Part shown: one piece after another, positions 8,113-16,879 of the stretch
Layout of the letters: each line of letters starts with the position of its first letter
Numbering within the stretch: position 1 is the stretch's first letter
Assembly (NCBI RefSeq): GCF_000805385.1
Contig: NZ_JTJW01000005.1
Coordinates: 62,001-126,000 of the forward strand
Direction of reading: 5' to 3'
DNA length: 64,000 bases
Source: Mycolicibacterium setense
GTDB lineage: Bacteria; Actinomycetota; Actinomycetes; Mycobacteriales; Mycobacteriaceae
Made by a program: the position numbers and the translations under genes
Notes under the pieces: generated by a model
The model's input: only the letters and a program-made list of their open reading frames with translations
Told to the model about the DNA's origin: nothing
Database searches by the model: none

Positions 8113-9255
8113 CTAGGCCGGCAGCAGGCACAACTGGACCATCGCCAATGAGCGTGGGCTGCGCAAGCTGATGCCGGTGGCCTCCTCGAACCGGCGGATC
8201 CGGTTCATCACGGTGTTGCGGTGGCAGTAGAGCGTCGAGGCGGTGTCGGAAACGGAACCGCTCCCGGCGAACACCTGGATCGTCTCGACGATCAGCTCGC
8301 AGTCGTGAACGTCGTGGAGCGGGCCGAGAACGTATCCACGCAGGTCCTCGATCACCTGTGACAGCTGGGTTATCGACAGCTGGGCCCAGGACCGGCGCAG
8401 GGTGGTGGCCTTGAGGTCCAGATCGACCAGCATCCGGACGATCGTGGCGGCCCGGTGTACGTCTGACAGTGGTACCGACCTGGGTGCGACGGCTCCTTCG
8501 AGGCCGGGCAGCAGGTCGGCGACCACCGACTCGTCGTCGGTCCAGCGGCCATCGGCTGCCACCAGGATCAGGGCCACCCCGTGGTCGACGTAGTCCTGCG
8601 ACGGCAGGTGTCGAGCGAGAAGTCGCCGGGTGACCGCACGTCCGGCCTCCTCGCCGGGGGTCCCGATCACCCAGTAGGTGGCTGAATCGTCGAGGCCCAG
8701 GATCTGGGCGGCGCGCCGGACGGTGGTCGGGGCGGGCTCTCCGGAGAACAGTTCGGACAAGCTGTGTTGTTGCTCAAGGGTGCTGGTCCTCGCCATCGAC
8801 AGCCGCTGGTCCAGATAGCCGCGCTGCACTCTGATCGCGAAGTCGTCGACGGCCTGCCAGAGCACGTCGACGTGCAGCGCCAGTACGTCCATGTCGTCGT
8901 CACCGGCCAGTTTCAGCAACGCCGACCACGCGACGAGGAAGTCGGTGCGTACCGCCGCGGTGAGGTTCTCCAGCGCGATGCCCTGGGTGGCTCGCAAGGC
9001 CCCGACCGCTGCGGGAAACTCGGCCAGCTCGGCACTCATCGGTCGTTCCAGCAGAGCCGACAGCAGGTAGCGAAACGCGAGGCGCGCAGCGCCGAGCAGG
9101 TCGTCTTCTTCGGGGACGCTGTCGTAGAACCGCGCACCCCGGTCGATCTGCGTCAGGTATTCGGCGGCGAGGTCGTCATCCAGGTTGTCGAGCTGCTGAA
9201 GCAGCCAGCGCCAGCGCAGCCGGGTGTCTTCGCGGCGGCCGGACAGATTGCGCAT
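8113..9255 (-). CDS. PucR/CdaR-type transcriptional regulator
   Basis: 380 residues. The C-terminus has the PucR-type helix-turn-helix ('SVSDTASTLYCHRNTVMNRI' then 'RRFEEATGISLRSP'). The N-terminal part is an all-helical ligand or regulatory region ('LERPMSAELAEFPAAVGAL'). It is paralogous over its full length to the regulator at 13849-14985. It is divergently transcribed from the hydantoinase gene, so it probably controls that promoter and possibly its own. PucR proteins typically regulate purine, allantoin or ureide catabolism. Its stop codon directly abuts the stop of rtcB. Confidence 0.85.
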   Translation of the reverse strand: MRNLSGRREDTRLRWRWLLQQLDNLDDDLAAEYLTQIDRGARFYDSVPEEDDLLGAARLAFRYLLSALLERPMSAELAEFPAAVGALRATQGIALENLTAAVRTDFLVAWSALLKLAGDDDMDVLALHVDVLWQAVDDFAIRVQRGYLDQRLSMARTSTLEQQHSLSELFSGEPAPTTVRRAAQILGLDDSATYWVIGTPGEEAGRAVTRRLLARHLPSQDYVDHGVALILVAADGRWTDDESVVADLLPGLEGAVAPRSVPLSDVHRAATIVRMLVDLDLKATTLRRSWAQLSITQLSQVIEDLRGYVLGPLHDVHDCELIVETIQVFAGSGSVSDTASTLYCHRNTVMNRIRRFEEATGISLRSPRSLAMVQLCLLPA

Positions 9256-9385
9256 GATCGGGCAGGCTACTGCAGTCCAGGGCGGTTTGTAGGGTGAGCG
9301 ATCTGATCTGTTTCCGGCAGGACTTCAGACGCTGTGCCCAATTCGAGGCAGGAAGCCCGGGTTGATACCGCCCGTGAATGTGCGT

Positions 9386-9450
9386 GTGCACAATTTGCGC
9401 GGGCCAATGCGTTGCACGGCGGCTATGGGCTGGATCACGTTGGCGGCCAT
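9386..9450 (+). promoter_or_regulatory. Putative operator/promoter of the hydantoinase operon
   Basis: Contains the block CGTTGCACGGCGGCTATGGG (9410-9429), which matches 18 of 20 bases at 15038-15057 before the transporter gene. It also has GCTGGATCACGTTG (9429-9442), exactly repeated at 15029-15042. A TGCACAATT motif nearby recurs inverted in the other promoter. Both genes lie in one catabolic cluster with two PucR regulators, so these are good candidates for PucR sites. Confidence 0.55.
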
Positions 9451-9463
9451 ACGATCTCTTGCC

Positions 9464-10882
9464 ATGACCACGACGTACATCCGCGGCGGCACCGTCGTAT
9501 CCCCCACCGGTCGTCAGGCGCTCGACGTGCTCATCGACGGCGAGCGCATCGCTGCGCTGGTCGATCCGGAGCTGGCGCCCTTCGGCGATCCGGACCAGGC
9601 TTTCGACCGCGTGCTGGATGCGTCGGGTAAGTACGTGATCCCGGGCGGCGTGGACGCCCACACGCACATGGAGATGCCGTTCGGCGGCACCGTCGCCTCC
9701 GACACTTTCGAGACCGGCACCCGCGCGGCCGCCCACGGCGGCACCACCACGATCATCGACTTCGCGATCCAGCGGCAGGGTGAGAGGGTCCAGGACACCC
9801 TGGCGGCCTGGCACACGAAGGCCGCGGGCAACTGCGCGATCGACTACGGCTTCCACCAGATCCTCGGCGGTGTGGACTCCGATGCCCTCAAGGCGATGGA
9901 CGAGCTGGTCGCCGAGGGCGTGACGAGCTTCAAGCTGTTCATGGCCTACCCGGGGGTGTACTACTCCGACGACGGGCAGATCTTGCGGGCCATGCAGCAG
10001 TGCGCGAGCAACGGCGCGTTGACGATGATGCACGCCGAGAACGGCATCGCGATCGACCAGCTGGTGGCCCAGCACATCGAACGCGGCGAAACCTCGCCCT
10101 ACTACCACGGGGTGTCGAGGCCATGGGAGCTGGAAGAGGAGGCCACCCACCGCGCGATCATGCTGGCGAAGGTCACCGGCGCGCCGCTGTATGTGGTCCA
10201 CGTTTCGGCCAAGCAGGCCATGGAGCAGATCGCCACCGCTCGCGGCCGCGGTGCCAATGTCTTCGCCGAGACCTGCCCGCAGTACCTCTACCTGTCGTTG
10301 GAGGAGCAGCTGGGCGCCGCCGGTTTCGAGGGCGCGAAGTGGGTGTGTTCGACGCCGTTGCGGTCCCGCGAGGAGCGTCATCAGGACGAACTGTGGCGCT
10401 ACATCCGCACCGGTGACGTGGCCACGGTGTCCACCGACCACTGCCCGTTCTGTTTCAAGGGACAGAAGGAGATGGGCGTCGACGACTTCTCCAAGATTCC
10501 CAACGGGATGGCCGGGGTCGAACATCGCATCGACCTGATGTACCAGGGTGTGGTCAACGGCAACCTCAGCCTGGAGCGCTGGGTCGACGTGTGTGCGACC
10601 ACCCCGGCGCGGATGTTCGGGCTGTACCCGCGCAAGGGCATCATCTCCCCGGGCGCCGACGCCGACGTCGTGATCTATGACCCCATGGCGCACACCTCGA
10701 TCGGCTTCGACAAGACCCACCACTCGAATCTCGACCACTCCACCTGGGAGGGCTTCGAGATCGACGGCGGTGTGCAGACCGTGATGTCCCGCGGAACGGT
10801 CGTCGTCGACCGTGGACGGTACCTGGGGCGAAAAGGGCACGGCAGCTATCTCAAACGCGGTCTGTCCCAATACCTGATCTGA
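9464..10882 (+). CDS. Dihydropyrimidinase / D-hydantoinase
   Basis: Cyclic amidohydrolase that opens hydantoin or dihydropyrimidine rings to N-carbamoyl acids. The start at ATG 9464 gives MTTTYIRGGTVVSPTG, the normal beginning; the upstream extension to 9362 is rejected because it contains the shared promoter elements. 472 residues. Zinc-site motifs are 'GGVDAHTHME', the carbamylated-Lys segment 'TSFKLFMAY', 'MMHAENG', 'VVHVSAKQ' and 'VSTDHCPFC'. 'IPNGMAGVEHRI' is the family's substrate-loop region. First gene of the catabolic operon; the M20 hydrolase downstream would cleave its carbamoyl product. Confidence 0.92.
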   Translation: MTTTYIRGGTVVSPTGRQALDVLIDGERIAALVDPELAPFGDPDQAFDRVLDASGKYVIPGGVDAHTHMEMPFGGTVASDTFETGTRAAAHGGTTTIIDFAIQRQGERVQDTLAAWHTKAAGNCAIDYGFHQILGGVDSDALKAMDELVAEGVTSFKLFMAYPGVYYSDDGQILRAMQQCASNGALTMMHAENGIAIDQLVAQHIERGETSPYYHGVSRPWELEEEATHRAIMLAKVTGAPLYVVHVSAKQAMEQIATARGRGANVFAETCPQYLYLSLEEQLGAAGFEGAKWVCSTPLRSREERHQDELWRYIRTGDVATVSTDHCPFCFKGQKEMGVDDFSKIPNGMAGVEHRIDLMYQGVVNGNLSLERWVDVCATTPARMFGLYPRKGIISPGADADVVIYDPMAHTSIGFDKTHHSNLDHSTWEGFEIDGGVQTVMSRGTVVVDRGRYLGRKGHGSYLKRGLSQYLI

Positions 10883-10955
10883 CCCGATCGACCCCGACAT
10901 CAGCTCAAGCGTCGCCGCAGTCGCGACGTTCACTCAACGTGCCTGGAGGACAATC

Positions 10956-12278
10956 TTGACCGCACAACAGAGCAACACCGGCCTGCGCATCCGTCTCGAC
11001 GCCGGCCGCGACCGCGAATTCCTGGACTCCTGGGCCGAACTGGCAGCCATCGGCGCGACTCCGGCCGGCGGTGTGGAACGTCAGGCGGCCACCGCCGAGG
11101 ACGGGCAGATGCGGGAGTGGTTCTCGCGGTGGCTGACGCAACGTGGCTTCACCGTGGAAGTGGACCGCGTCGGAAACCTGTTCGGGCTGCTGGAGTTTCA
11201 GCCGGGCGCACCCTATGTCCTGGTCGGATCGCATCTGGACAGCCAGCCTCGCGGAGGCAAGTTCGACGGCGCCTACGGCGTGTTCGCCGGTGCGACCGCC
11301 GCCGACCGGATCCGCCGTCAGGCCGCTGAGTCCGGTGTGACGCCGATGTACAACGTCGCCGTCGTGGACTGGTTCAACGAGGAAGGCTCGCGGTTCAAGC
11401 CGTCCCTGATGGGCAGTGCGGTGTTCACCGGCGCCGCAGGTCTGGAGGACACGCTCAACATCACCGACCAGGACGGCGTCACCGTCCGGGATGCCCTGAC
11501 CGCCATCAACAGCATCGGCAAGACTGATGTGTTCCCCGACGGGGATGTCACCCGGCGCCTGGCCGCCTACGCCGAGATCCATATCGAGCAGGGCCGCGAA
11601 CTGGAGAAGCACAACGTCTCCATCGGGTTGGTGGACCGTACCTGGGCCGCCAACAAGTATGAGTTGAATGTCATTGGCGCCCAGGGGCACACCGGCGCGA
11701 CCGCCATCGACGACCGCCAGGATGCGTTGCTGGGTGCGGCGCTGATCGTGGTGGCGCTACGTGACATCGCCGATGAGTTCGGCGAGGAACTGCACACCAG
11801 CTGTGGACAGTTGACCGTGCTGCCCAACTCTCCGGTGGTCGTACCGCGCGAGGTCCACATGCATTTGGATCTGCGTTCTGACAACGACGAGTTGCTCGCC
11901 GCCGCCGACGCCGCGCTGCGAAAGCGCATCGCCGAGGCCGAGATCCGAGCCAAGGTGAAGGTCGAGCACCGCAAGGCTCACGTCTGGCCCGGCCACCACT
12001 ACCAGCCGGAAGGGGTGGAGCTGGCCCGCACGGTCGCCGACGACCTCGGAATGTCGAGCATGCTGGTGCAGACTCGCGCCGGCCACGACTCGACCAACAT
12101 GAAGGAGATCGTCCCGTCGGTGATGTTGTTCGTCCCGAGTGTGGAAGGCATCTCGCACGCCGAGGCCGAATTCACCTCGGACGAAGATCTTTGCACCGGC
12201 GTGGATCTCCTCACCGAGACGCTGGCGCGCATGCTCGACGGCGCTTTGGACTCAGCCACCGCCAACGGTGTCCGGTGA
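10956..12278 (+). CDS. M20-family N-carbamoyl amino acid hydrolase / beta-ureidopropionase
   Basis: TTG 10956 is the start, preceded by CTGGAGGA. 440 residues. Metal ligands of the M20 amidohydrolase fold are visible in 'GSHLDSQPRGGKFDGAYGV', 'WFNEEGSRF', 'EIHIEQG' and 'HAEAEFTSDED'. The dimerisation-domain signature is 'GAQGHTGATAIDDRQD', and 'RAGHDSTNM' completes the site. Such enzymes hydrolyse N-carbamoyl amino acids, beta-ureidopropionate or allantoate to amino acid, CO2 and ammonia. Placed right after the hydantoinase, it is the expected second step of hydantoin or pyrimidine breakdown. Confidence 0.9.
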   Translation: MTAQQSNTGLRIRLDAGRDREFLDSWAELAAIGATPAGGVERQAATAEDGQMREWFSRWLTQRGFTVEVDRVGNLFGLLEFQPGAPYVLVGSHLDSQPRGGKFDGAYGVFAGATAADRIRRQAAESGVTPMYNVAVVDWFNEEGSRFKPSLMGSAVFTGAAGLEDTLNITDQDGVTVRDALTAINSIGKTDVFPDGDVTRRLAAYAEIHIEQGRELEKHNVSIGLVDRTWAANKYELNVIGAQGHTGATAIDDRQDALLGAALIVVALRDIADEFGEELHTSCGQLTVLPNSPVVVPREVHMHLDLRSDNDELLAAADAALRKRIAEAEIRAKVKVEHRKAHVWPGHHYQPEGVELARTVADDLGMSSMLVQTRAGHDSTNMKEIVPSVMLFVPSVEGISHAEAEFTSDEDLCTGVDLLTETLARMLDGALDSATANGVR

Positions 12279-12310
12279 CCCGGAACCGCAACCACGAATA
12301 GGAGACCAAC

Positions 12311-13099
12311 ATGGACCTGGGACTGCAAGGCATGCGGGCATTGATCTCCGGTGCCAGCGACGGCATCGGACTGGCCACGGCGGAGTTGCTGGCCGAGGAA
12401 GGTGCCGACGTGGCGCTGGTGGCCCGTCGCGCCGACGCGCTCAACGAAGCCTGCACCTCGATCTCGGCAAACACCGGCGTCAAAGCCGTGTCCGTGGCGG
12501 CCGATCTGAGCGACAAGACGGTGTTCGATTCGGTGGTCGCCAACGCCGTCGATGAACTCGGCGGCCTGGACATCTTGATCAACAATGCCGGCGCATCGTC
12601 TTTCGGTGGTTTCGGCGATCTCACCGACGAACAGTGGGTCGCCGACATCAACCTGAAGTTGTTCGGATTCATCCGCATGACCCGGGCTGCATTGCCGCAC
12701 CTGCTCAAGAACGGCAACGGGCGCATCGTCAATGTCGCGGGTAATTCCGGCAAGCAGGCGCTGGAGTACCACATGCCCGGAGCGGCCGCCAACGCAGCGA
12801 TCCTGAACTTCAGCAAGTCGTTGTCGCTGCAGGTCGGCGCGCAAGGCGTGATGATCAACACGGTGTGTCCGGGCCCGGTCCGGACTGCGCGGCTGGTCAA
12901 GCAGTTCGCAGCCAACGCCAAGGACTGGGGCTGCACACCCGAAGAGGCCGAGGAGCGCTACCTGGAGAACCTGCCGCTGTCCTACATCCCCAGTGCCCGC
13001 GATATCGCCTATTCGATCGTGTTCCTGGCCTCGCCGCGGGCGGCGTATCTGAACGGGACCACCATCACGAATGACGGTGGAATCACCCGTGCCGTCTGA
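12311..13099 (+). CDS. SDR-family protein lacking the usual YxxxK pair
   Basis: 262 residues with a Rossmann fold. The cofactor motif is GASDGIG (residues 14-20) and NNAG is at 91-94. The catalytic region reads 'LEYHMPGAAANAAILNFSKS'. Aligned with a standard SDR, the Tyr position (about 157) is Gly and the Lys (about 161) is Asn, so the classical proton relay is missing. The tail 'YLNGTTITNDGG' is normal. The gene overlaps the start of the next by 29 bp, so they are coupled. It may still bind NAD(P)H. A role in the ureide pathway is inferred from context only. Confidence 0.85.
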   Translation: MDLGLQGMRALISGASDGIGLATAELLAEEGADVALVARRADALNEACTSISANTGVKAVSVAADLSDKTVFDSVVANAVDELGGLDILINNAGASSFGGFGDLTDEQWVADINLKLFGFIRMTRAALPHLLKNGNGRIVNVAGNSGKQALEYHMPGAAANAAILNFSKSLSLQVGAQGVMINTVCPGPVRTARLVKQFAANAKDWGCTPEEAEERYLENLPLSYIPSARDIAYSIVFLASPRAAYLNGTTITNDGGITRAV

Positions 13100-13871
13100 T
13101 CATTCGCGCGCCCCGGCGACACGGTTCGCACGCATCGGGATGATCGTGCCGTCGTCCAACACCTGCCTGGAGCCCACCACGTACCGGATGCTGGGTGAGC
13201 GGGCCGATGTCAGTGTGCACTTCACCCGTATCCCGGTCTCCCGGGTCGGGCTCGACGGCACTTCTGACGCCCAGTTCGACACGGCCGGAATGGAAGCGGC
13301 GGCTGTCTTGCTGGCCACCGCGAACGTCGACGTGATCGCCTGGAACGGGACCGCGGGTTCGTGGCTGGGCGCCGCCCACGACCACGCGATCACCGAAGCC
13401 ATCACCACCATGACGGGCGTGCGGGCACTCACGAGCACCCAGGCGTGCCTGACGGCGTTGGGTGCGTTGGGCGCTCGCAACGTCGGTCTGGTCACCCCGT
13501 ACCCCGACGACATGAACGCCAGGATCGGCGAGTGCTACCGGGAGGAGGGCATCACGGTGACCGCTTCCTACGGCTTCGGGCTGTCCGAGACCACCGACAT
13601 CGCCCGGATCCGGCCCGAGGAGTTGCTGGGTCCCAGCCGGCAGGTGGCGCGCAGTGCGCCGGATGCGATCGCCTACGTGTGCACCAATCTGCAAGGCGCC
13701 GATGTCGTCGAGGCTGTCGCGGCGGAACTCGGTGTGCCGGTACTGGATTCGGTGGCGGTCACGCTCGCTGCGTGCCTGGCGATGGTGGGAGCAGAGCCGG
13801 TGGACCCACGGTGGGGACCCGACCTGGCCGGAGCTCTCGGGTTGACCAGTGGCTCCCTTGCCGAACCGTGA
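13071..13871 (+). CDS. Asp/Glu/hydantoin racemase superfamily protein, AMDase-like
   Basis: The start is ATG 13071; GTG 13089 is a possible alternative. 266 residues. The fold is that of the Asp/Glu racemase, maleate isomerase and arylmalonate decarboxylase (AMDase) family: 'IGMIVPSSNT', 'WNGTAGSWLGAA', 'LGARNVGLVTPY' and 'YVCTNLQGADVVEAV'. Racemases and maleate isomerase use two Cys residues. Here the first position is Gly (residue 93) and only the second Cys (204) remains, the arrangement of AMDase. Cluster position suggests a hydantoin racemase or decarboxylase role; the active-site pattern favours a one-base reaction. Confidence 0.8.
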   Translation: MTVESPVPSDHSRAPATRFARIGMIVPSSNTCLEPTTYRMLGERADVSVHFTRIPVSRVGLDGTSDAQFDTAGMEAAAVLLATANVDVIAWNGTAGSWLGAAHDHAITEAITTMTGVRALTSTQACLTALGALGARNVGLVTPYPDDMNARIGECYREEGITVTASYGFGLSETTDIARIRPEELLGPSRQVARSAPDAIAYVCTNLQGADVVEAVAAELGVPVLDSVAVTLAACLAMVGAEPVDPRWGPDLAGALGLTSGSLAEP

Positions 13872-14985
13872 AGCTGACGGGCGGTGGCAGATCCTGCTCG
13901 AGAAGCTTGCCGGTATCGATGACCAGCTCGCGGCCGAGTATCTGGAACGTATCGACGGAGGCGCGCGGTATTACGACGGGGTTCCCGACGAGCGCGATCT
14001 GAAAGACAGTGCCCGCAACGCGTTTCGCTACCTTCTCGGGTGTCTGTTGGCCAGGCCGCTGTCCGCCGAGCTGATGGCATTCCCGGCGCAAGTCGGGGCG
14101 TTGCGGGCCCGGCAGGGTATCGCGCTGGAAAATCTGAGCGCGGCGGTCCGAAACGATTTCCTCGTGGCGTGGTCGGCGTTGTTGCGTCTGGCCGATGACA
14201 CCGACATGGAGGTGCTGGCAATGCATGTCGGTCAACTCTGGACCGTGGTCGACGATTTCGCCGGCGCGATCCAGCGGGGCTACCTGGATCAGCGGTTGCA
14301 GATGGCGCGCGCCGACATCATCGAACAACAGCAGAGTCTTTCCGACCTGCTCTCCGATGAACCGAGTCCCGGCCTGGTGCACCGTGCCGCCGAGGTACTC
14401 GGTCTCGACGAGACCGCGTGCTACTGGGTCGTTGGCCTCAACGCCGAAGCGGCGACCTCGACGGTGACCCGGCGACTGGCGGGTCTCGACGTTGTCGCGT
14501 TGGACCACGCCAGCAAGGGCGTCACGCTGATCCTGCTCTCCGCGCACAGTCGTTGGCCCGATGACGAGGCGCTGGCGGCCGATCTGCTGGCTGGAGTGAC
14601 AGGAGCGGTGGCGCCGCGAACCATTCAGTTGCCGAACGCCTTTCGTGCGGCGACGACGGTGCGGATGCTCACGCGGTTGGGCTTGGAAGCCACGACTCTG
14701 CGTCGTTCCTGGGCGCAGTTGTCCCTCTCGCAATTGTGTGCCGTGATCGAGGATCTTCGCAGCTATGTGGAAGTGCCGTTGGCCGCCATGAACGATCGCG
14801 ATCTCCTCGTGGAAACGGTGCTGGTGTTCGCCGAGAGCGGGTCGGTCTCCACCACGGCGGCCACGCTCTACTGTCACCGCAACACCGTCCTCAACCGAAT
14901 CCGACGGTTCGAGGAAGTCACCGGGATCAGCCTTCGGACGCCTCGGGCGCAAGCCATGGTGCAGTTGTGCCTGCTGCGGTCATGA
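13849..14985 (+). CDS. PucR/CdaR-type transcriptional regulator, paralogue of 8113-9255
   Basis: 378 residues from GTG 13849, overlapping the preceding gene by 23 bp. It aligns over its whole length with the regulator at 8113-9255: 'LAAEYLERIDGGARYYD' corresponds to 'LAAEYLTQIDRGARFYD', and both end 'AMVQLCLL'. The C-terminal helix-turn-helix is 'SVSTTAATLYCHRNTVLNRI'. It is encoded on the same strand as the catabolic genes and just before the transporter, so the cluster is bracketed by two related regulators, which may answer to different ligands or form heteromers. Confidence 0.85.
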   Translation: MAPLPNREADGRWQILLEKLAGIDDQLAAEYLERIDGGARYYDGVPDERDLKDSARNAFRYLLGCLLARPLSAELMAFPAQVGALRARQGIALENLSAAVRNDFLVAWSALLRLADDTDMEVLAMHVGQLWTVVDDFAGAIQRGYLDQRLQMARADIIEQQQSLSDLLSDEPSPGLVHRAAEVLGLDETACYWVVGLNAEAATSTVTRRLAGLDVVALDHASKGVTLILLSAHSRWPDDEALAADLLAGVTGAVAPRTIQLPNAFRAATTVRMLTRLGLEATTLRRSWAQLSLSQLCAVIEDLRSYVEVPLAAMNDRDLLVETVLVFAESGSVSTTAATLYCHRNTVLNRIRRFEEVTGISLRTPRAQAMVQLCLLRS

Positions 14986-15003
14986 TTCGGCGCTCGAATC
15001 CGC

Positions 15004-15057
15004 AATTGTGCAGACGCACATTGCATGAGCTGGATCACGTTGCACCGCGACTATGGG
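15004..15057 (+). promoter_or_regulatory. Putative operator/promoter of the MHS transporter gene
   Basis: Carries GCTGGATCACGTTG (15029-15042), identical to 9429-9442. The overlapping block CGTTGCACCGCGACTATGGG (15038-15057) matches 9410-9429 at 18 of 20 bases. An AATTGTGCA element (15004-15012) is the inverse of TGCACAATT at the other promoter. The two elements are in reversed order relative to the hydantoinase promoter. Confidence 0.55.
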
Positions 15058-15115
15058 TGCAGCCATATTGCCGCCCTAGCATTTTCGCTATCACCAGCAC
15101 CTACCAGAGGTCCAT

Positions 15116-16501
15116 ATGAATCCTTCAGTTCCTGCTGCAGCCACTGACACTGCCGCGAAATCGCGTCGTCGGCGCACGATCGTCGCGAGTATGGTCGGCA
15201 CCACGATCGAGTGGTACGACTTCAACATCTACGGAGCCGTCGCCGCCCTGGCCTTCGGCAAGATCTTCTTCCCCGACGTGGATCCCGCTGCAGGCACCCT
15301 GTTGGCGCTCGCCACTTTCGGCGTCGGGTTCGCGGCCCGCCCCGTCGGTGGAATCTTGTTCGGGCACATCGGCGATCGGGTCGGACGCAAGGCGGCCCTG
15401 ATCGCGACCATCATGATGATGGGTGTGGCAACAGTGGCCATCGGGTTGCTGCCCACCTACGACTCGATCGGTATCTGGGCGCCCATCCTGCTGGTGCTGT
15501 GTCGCCTGATTCAAGGCATCGGCCTCGGTGGAGAATGGGGCGGTGCCGTGCTGATGGTGGTGGAGCAGGACGAATCCGTGGACAGCCGCGGCAGAGCCGG
15601 CAGCTGGATGCAGTCCGCCTCACCGATGGGCTTCCTCCTGGCCACGGCCACTCTGGCAGCCGTGAGCGCGCTGATGACCGAAGAACAGTTCATGACGTGG
15701 GGCTGGCGCATTCCGTTCTTGCTCAGTGCGCCACTGGTGTTGGTGGGCCTGCTGATTCGGGTGAAGATCATCGAATCGACGGTGTTCCTCCGAAATCAGC
15801 AGCAAATCAAGGACGAAGAGGTCAAGGCTCCGATCCTGCAGGTTCTGCGCCACGCACCGAAGATGATCCTGCTCGTCGTGCTGCTCGGGCTCGGCCAGCA
15901 GGTCGCCTACTTCGTCATCAACGTGTTCTCGTTGTCCTACGTGACACAGCACACCGACATCTCGAAGGCAACCGTCCTCAACGCCGTCGCGGTCGGCGCC
16001 GTCGTGCAACTCTTGTCCATCCTGTACTTCGGCCGCCTCAGCGACCGGATCGGACGCCGCATTCCGTTCTTCATCGGAGCCATCGGGATGGCGGTGTGGG
16101 CCTTCGCGGTGTACCCGCTGATGGGTACCGGCAACTTCGGGCTCATGGTGCTGTCGGTGTCGGTCGCGATGGTGTTTCAAGGCGCGATGTACGGCGTTCT
16201 CGCGGCTTTCATCGCTGAGCTGTTCGACACCAGCTACCGCTACACCGGCGTCTCGCTGGGGTACATGCTCATCGGCGTCGTCGGTGGCGGTTTCGCACCG
16301 CTGATCGCGTCCTCGCTGCTCGACACCACCGGTTCGGTGACCTCGGTCGCGATCTACATCTCGGCGTCGTCGGTGCTGACGCTGATCGCCGCCTACTTCG
16401 CGCCGGAAACGTCGAAGCGCAACCTCGATAATCTGCTCGATGAGGGCGGAGCCACCGGTCCCGCGGCTCAGCTCGGCCAGACCGTGGTGGGCACCAGGTA
16501 G
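15116..16501 (+). CDS. MFS transporter, metabolite:H+ symporter (MHS) type
   Basis: 461 residues and about 12 membrane helices. MHS hallmarks are 'GTTIEWYDFNIYG' in helix 1, 'GVGFAARPVGGILFGHIGDR' in the helix 2-3 loop, 'GLGGEWGGAVLMVVE' and 'LSDRIGRR'. Relatives carry citrate, proline/betaine, shikimate or other organic acids with protons. It is the last gene of the cluster and has the same promoter elements as the hydantoinase. It is therefore the probable uptake system for the ureide, hydantoin or a breakdown product. Confidence 0.88.
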   Translation: MNPSVPAAATDTAAKSRRRRTIVASMVGTTIEWYDFNIYGAVAALAFGKIFFPDVDPAAGTLLALATFGVGFAARPVGGILFGHIGDRVGRKAALIATIMMMGVATVAIGLLPTYDSIGIWAPILLVLCRLIQGIGLGGEWGGAVLMVVEQDESVDSRGRAGSWMQSASPMGFLLATATLAAVSALMTEEQFMTWGWRIPFLLSAPLVLVGLLIRVKIIESTVFLRNQQQIKDEEVKAPILQVLRHAPKMILLVVLLGLGQQVAYFVINVFSLSYVTQHTDISKATVLNAVAVGAVVQLLSILYFGRLSDRIGRRIPFFIGAIGMAVWAFAVYPLMGTGNFGLMVLSVSVAMVFQGAMYGVLAAFIAELFDTSYRYTGVSLGYMLIGVVGGGFAPLIASSLLDTTGSVTSVAIYISASSVLTLIAAYFAPETSKRNLDNLLDEGGATGPAAQLGQTVVGTR

Positions 16502-16516
16502 TCCCCAGGGACGCGG

Positions 16517-16559
16517 ATCGGCCGTTGCCTGGCCCGGATATGGCAGGCAACGGGCCGAT
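16517..16559. terminator. Hairpin between convergent genes
   Basis: Arms ATCGGCC+GTTGCCTG (16517-16531) and CAGGCAAC+GGGCCGAT (16544-16559) form a 15-bp stem with one bulged G and a 12-base loop. It fills the gap between the transporter stop and the stop of the minus-strand gene at 16560, so it can end transcription from both sides. Confidence 0.7.
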
Positions 16560-16784
16560 TCAGGACCTGCGCCCGGCCACCAGATACACCACGGGCAGCA
16601 CGCCCGAGGTGGTCAGCAGCCCAAGTGCGCCACCCCACAACCATTTCGGCCCGTTGATCCGGCCTGGTTCGCGGCCGGCGAGATCACGCAGAGCCCAGGC
16701 ACGCAGCCCGGCGTCCACCGCAGCCGCCGCGATCACGACCGTCTTGGACTTGGGGGACAGGTCGTTCCAGCGTTTCTTGGCCAC
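16560..16784 (-). CDS. Small two-helix membrane protein
   Basis: 74 residues from ATG 16784, with AACGCC upstream and AAAGGAACG as a plausible ribosome-binding site. The order is a basic N-terminus (MAKKRWNDLSPKSKTVV), a hydrophobic segment with Ala repeats, a polar loop 'GREPGRINGPKWLWG', and a second hydrophobic helix ending 'VVYLVAGRRS'. The 'P-K-WLWGG' motif before the last helix is reminiscent of phospholipase-D N-terminal-type small membrane proteins, but this is weak. Function unknown. Confidence 0.65.
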   Translation of the reverse strand: MAKKRWNDLSPKSKTVVIAAAAVDAGLRAWALRDLAGREPGRINGPKWLWGGALGLLTTSGVLPVVYLVAGRRS

Positions 16785-16879
16785 TACGGCGTTCCTTTCG
16801 GGTCATCGGAGTTCACGTTCCACGGTAGTTGTCGTTCAAGTGCACCAGGCTTTCCCGCTCGCGAGCGGATGATGGACAC

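Noticed and set aside
9176..10933. A 585-codon open frame antisense to the hydantoinase gene
   Set aside because: It mirrors a strongly supported gene with catalytic motifs; composition is His/Arg/Gly/Val-rich as expected for an antisense shadow at high GC.
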